This document shows positions 28,871 through 28,951 of a DNA stretch of 28,951 nucleotides, in pieces. The notes beneath the pieces were generated by a model. It did no database searches. It saw only the letters and a program-made list of their open reading frames with translations, and was not told where the DNA came from. The position numbers and the translations under genes were made by a program. Position 1 is the stretch's first letter; every line of letters begins with the position of its first letter. The stretch lies in the IMG/VR virus record IMGVR_UViG_3300024518_000258, positions 1-28,951 of that record. One strand, given 5' to 3'. Source of the stretch: a virus.

Positions 28871-28951
28871 TTAGATAAAAGTACACTATCTATATCATAG
28901 TACTGTACGGAGGTATTCAGATCACATATTACAGGTTTATGACATCCCATG
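28867..28951 (-). CDS. ORF running off the right edge
   Basis: The minus-strand frame is open from the window end to a TGA that overlaps the next ATG (ATGA). It reads MGCHKPVICDLNTSVQYYDIDSVLLSK from the first ATG at 28950. It may be a 27-residue protein or the end of a longer gene. Only the overlap supports it. Confidence 0.35.
   Translation of the reverse strand, partial: MGCHKPVICDLNTSVQYYDIDSVLLSK

Overview
The window is a continuous 29 kb stretch of a tailed, lytic-type bacteriophage genome. It is AT-rich and almost entirely coding. It carries a virion module, a lysis set, a phage replisome (family A DNA polymerase, primase-helicase, single-strand DNA-binding protein), a nucleotide-metabolism set (class II ribonucleotide reductase, ThyX) and a small terminase subunit. 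No integrase, repressor or tRNA gene was seen. Large internal or ejection-type virion proteins, a P22 gp10-like tail protein, ThyX, a B12-dependent reductase, an A-type iron-sulfur carrier and low GC together suggest a podovirus of a marine alphaproteobacterium, possibly related to the HMO-2011-type or pelagiphage groups. That placement is inference from gene content, not from any search.

Layout. Bases 1-10648 are a plus-strand virion operon: the 3' part of a tail or stabilisation protein, three small or medium accessory virion proteins, a GNAT acetyltransferase, two large internal-type proteins, a glycine-rich protein and an M15 peptidase endolysin. It meets the minus-strand genes stop codon to stop codon at 10648/10649. 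Everything from 10649 to 28951 is on the minus strand, so transcription runs from right to left. The right end (25285-28951) is a train of small overlapping genes with a DUF932 protein and a SleB-type cell wall hydrolase. A promoter at 25253-25281 precedes primase-helicase, a nuclease-like protein, ThyX, an HNH endonuclease, a Cys-rich protein, DNA polymerase, a 77-residue protein and a second (endonuclease VII-like) HNH protein. A second promoter (19447-19475) and an intrinsic terminator (18876-18920) frame the single ssDNA-binding protein gene. Next come a Cas4/RecB-like nuclease, a resolvase-like nuclease, two phage genes that overlap by 154 bases (one is DUF3310), class II RNR and two micro-ORFs. 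A third promoter with perfect consensus boxes (15164-15192) drives two glycosyltransferase-type genes, a holin, an iron-sulfur carrier, the small terminase subunit and a small membrane protein.

How it fits together. The right arm would first make host-takeover and replication proteins. Nucleases and RNR/ThyX would convert host DNA and ribonucleotides into dNTPs for the polymerase. The leftmost minus-strand operon then supplies packaging and lysis functions and surface- or metabolism-modifying enzymes, while the plus-strand operon supplies virion proteins and the endolysin.

Most notable observations: a relic second copy of the DNA polymerase 3' end, changed almost only at synonymous positions, that fuses into an HNH gene (19919-19966 versus 20191-20238); a three-part glycosyltransferase/methyltransferase/MAF-like fusion; a phage HesB/IscA-type protein; palindromic operator candidates shared by two of the three promoters; and two unlisted micro-ORFs between RNR and the third promoter.
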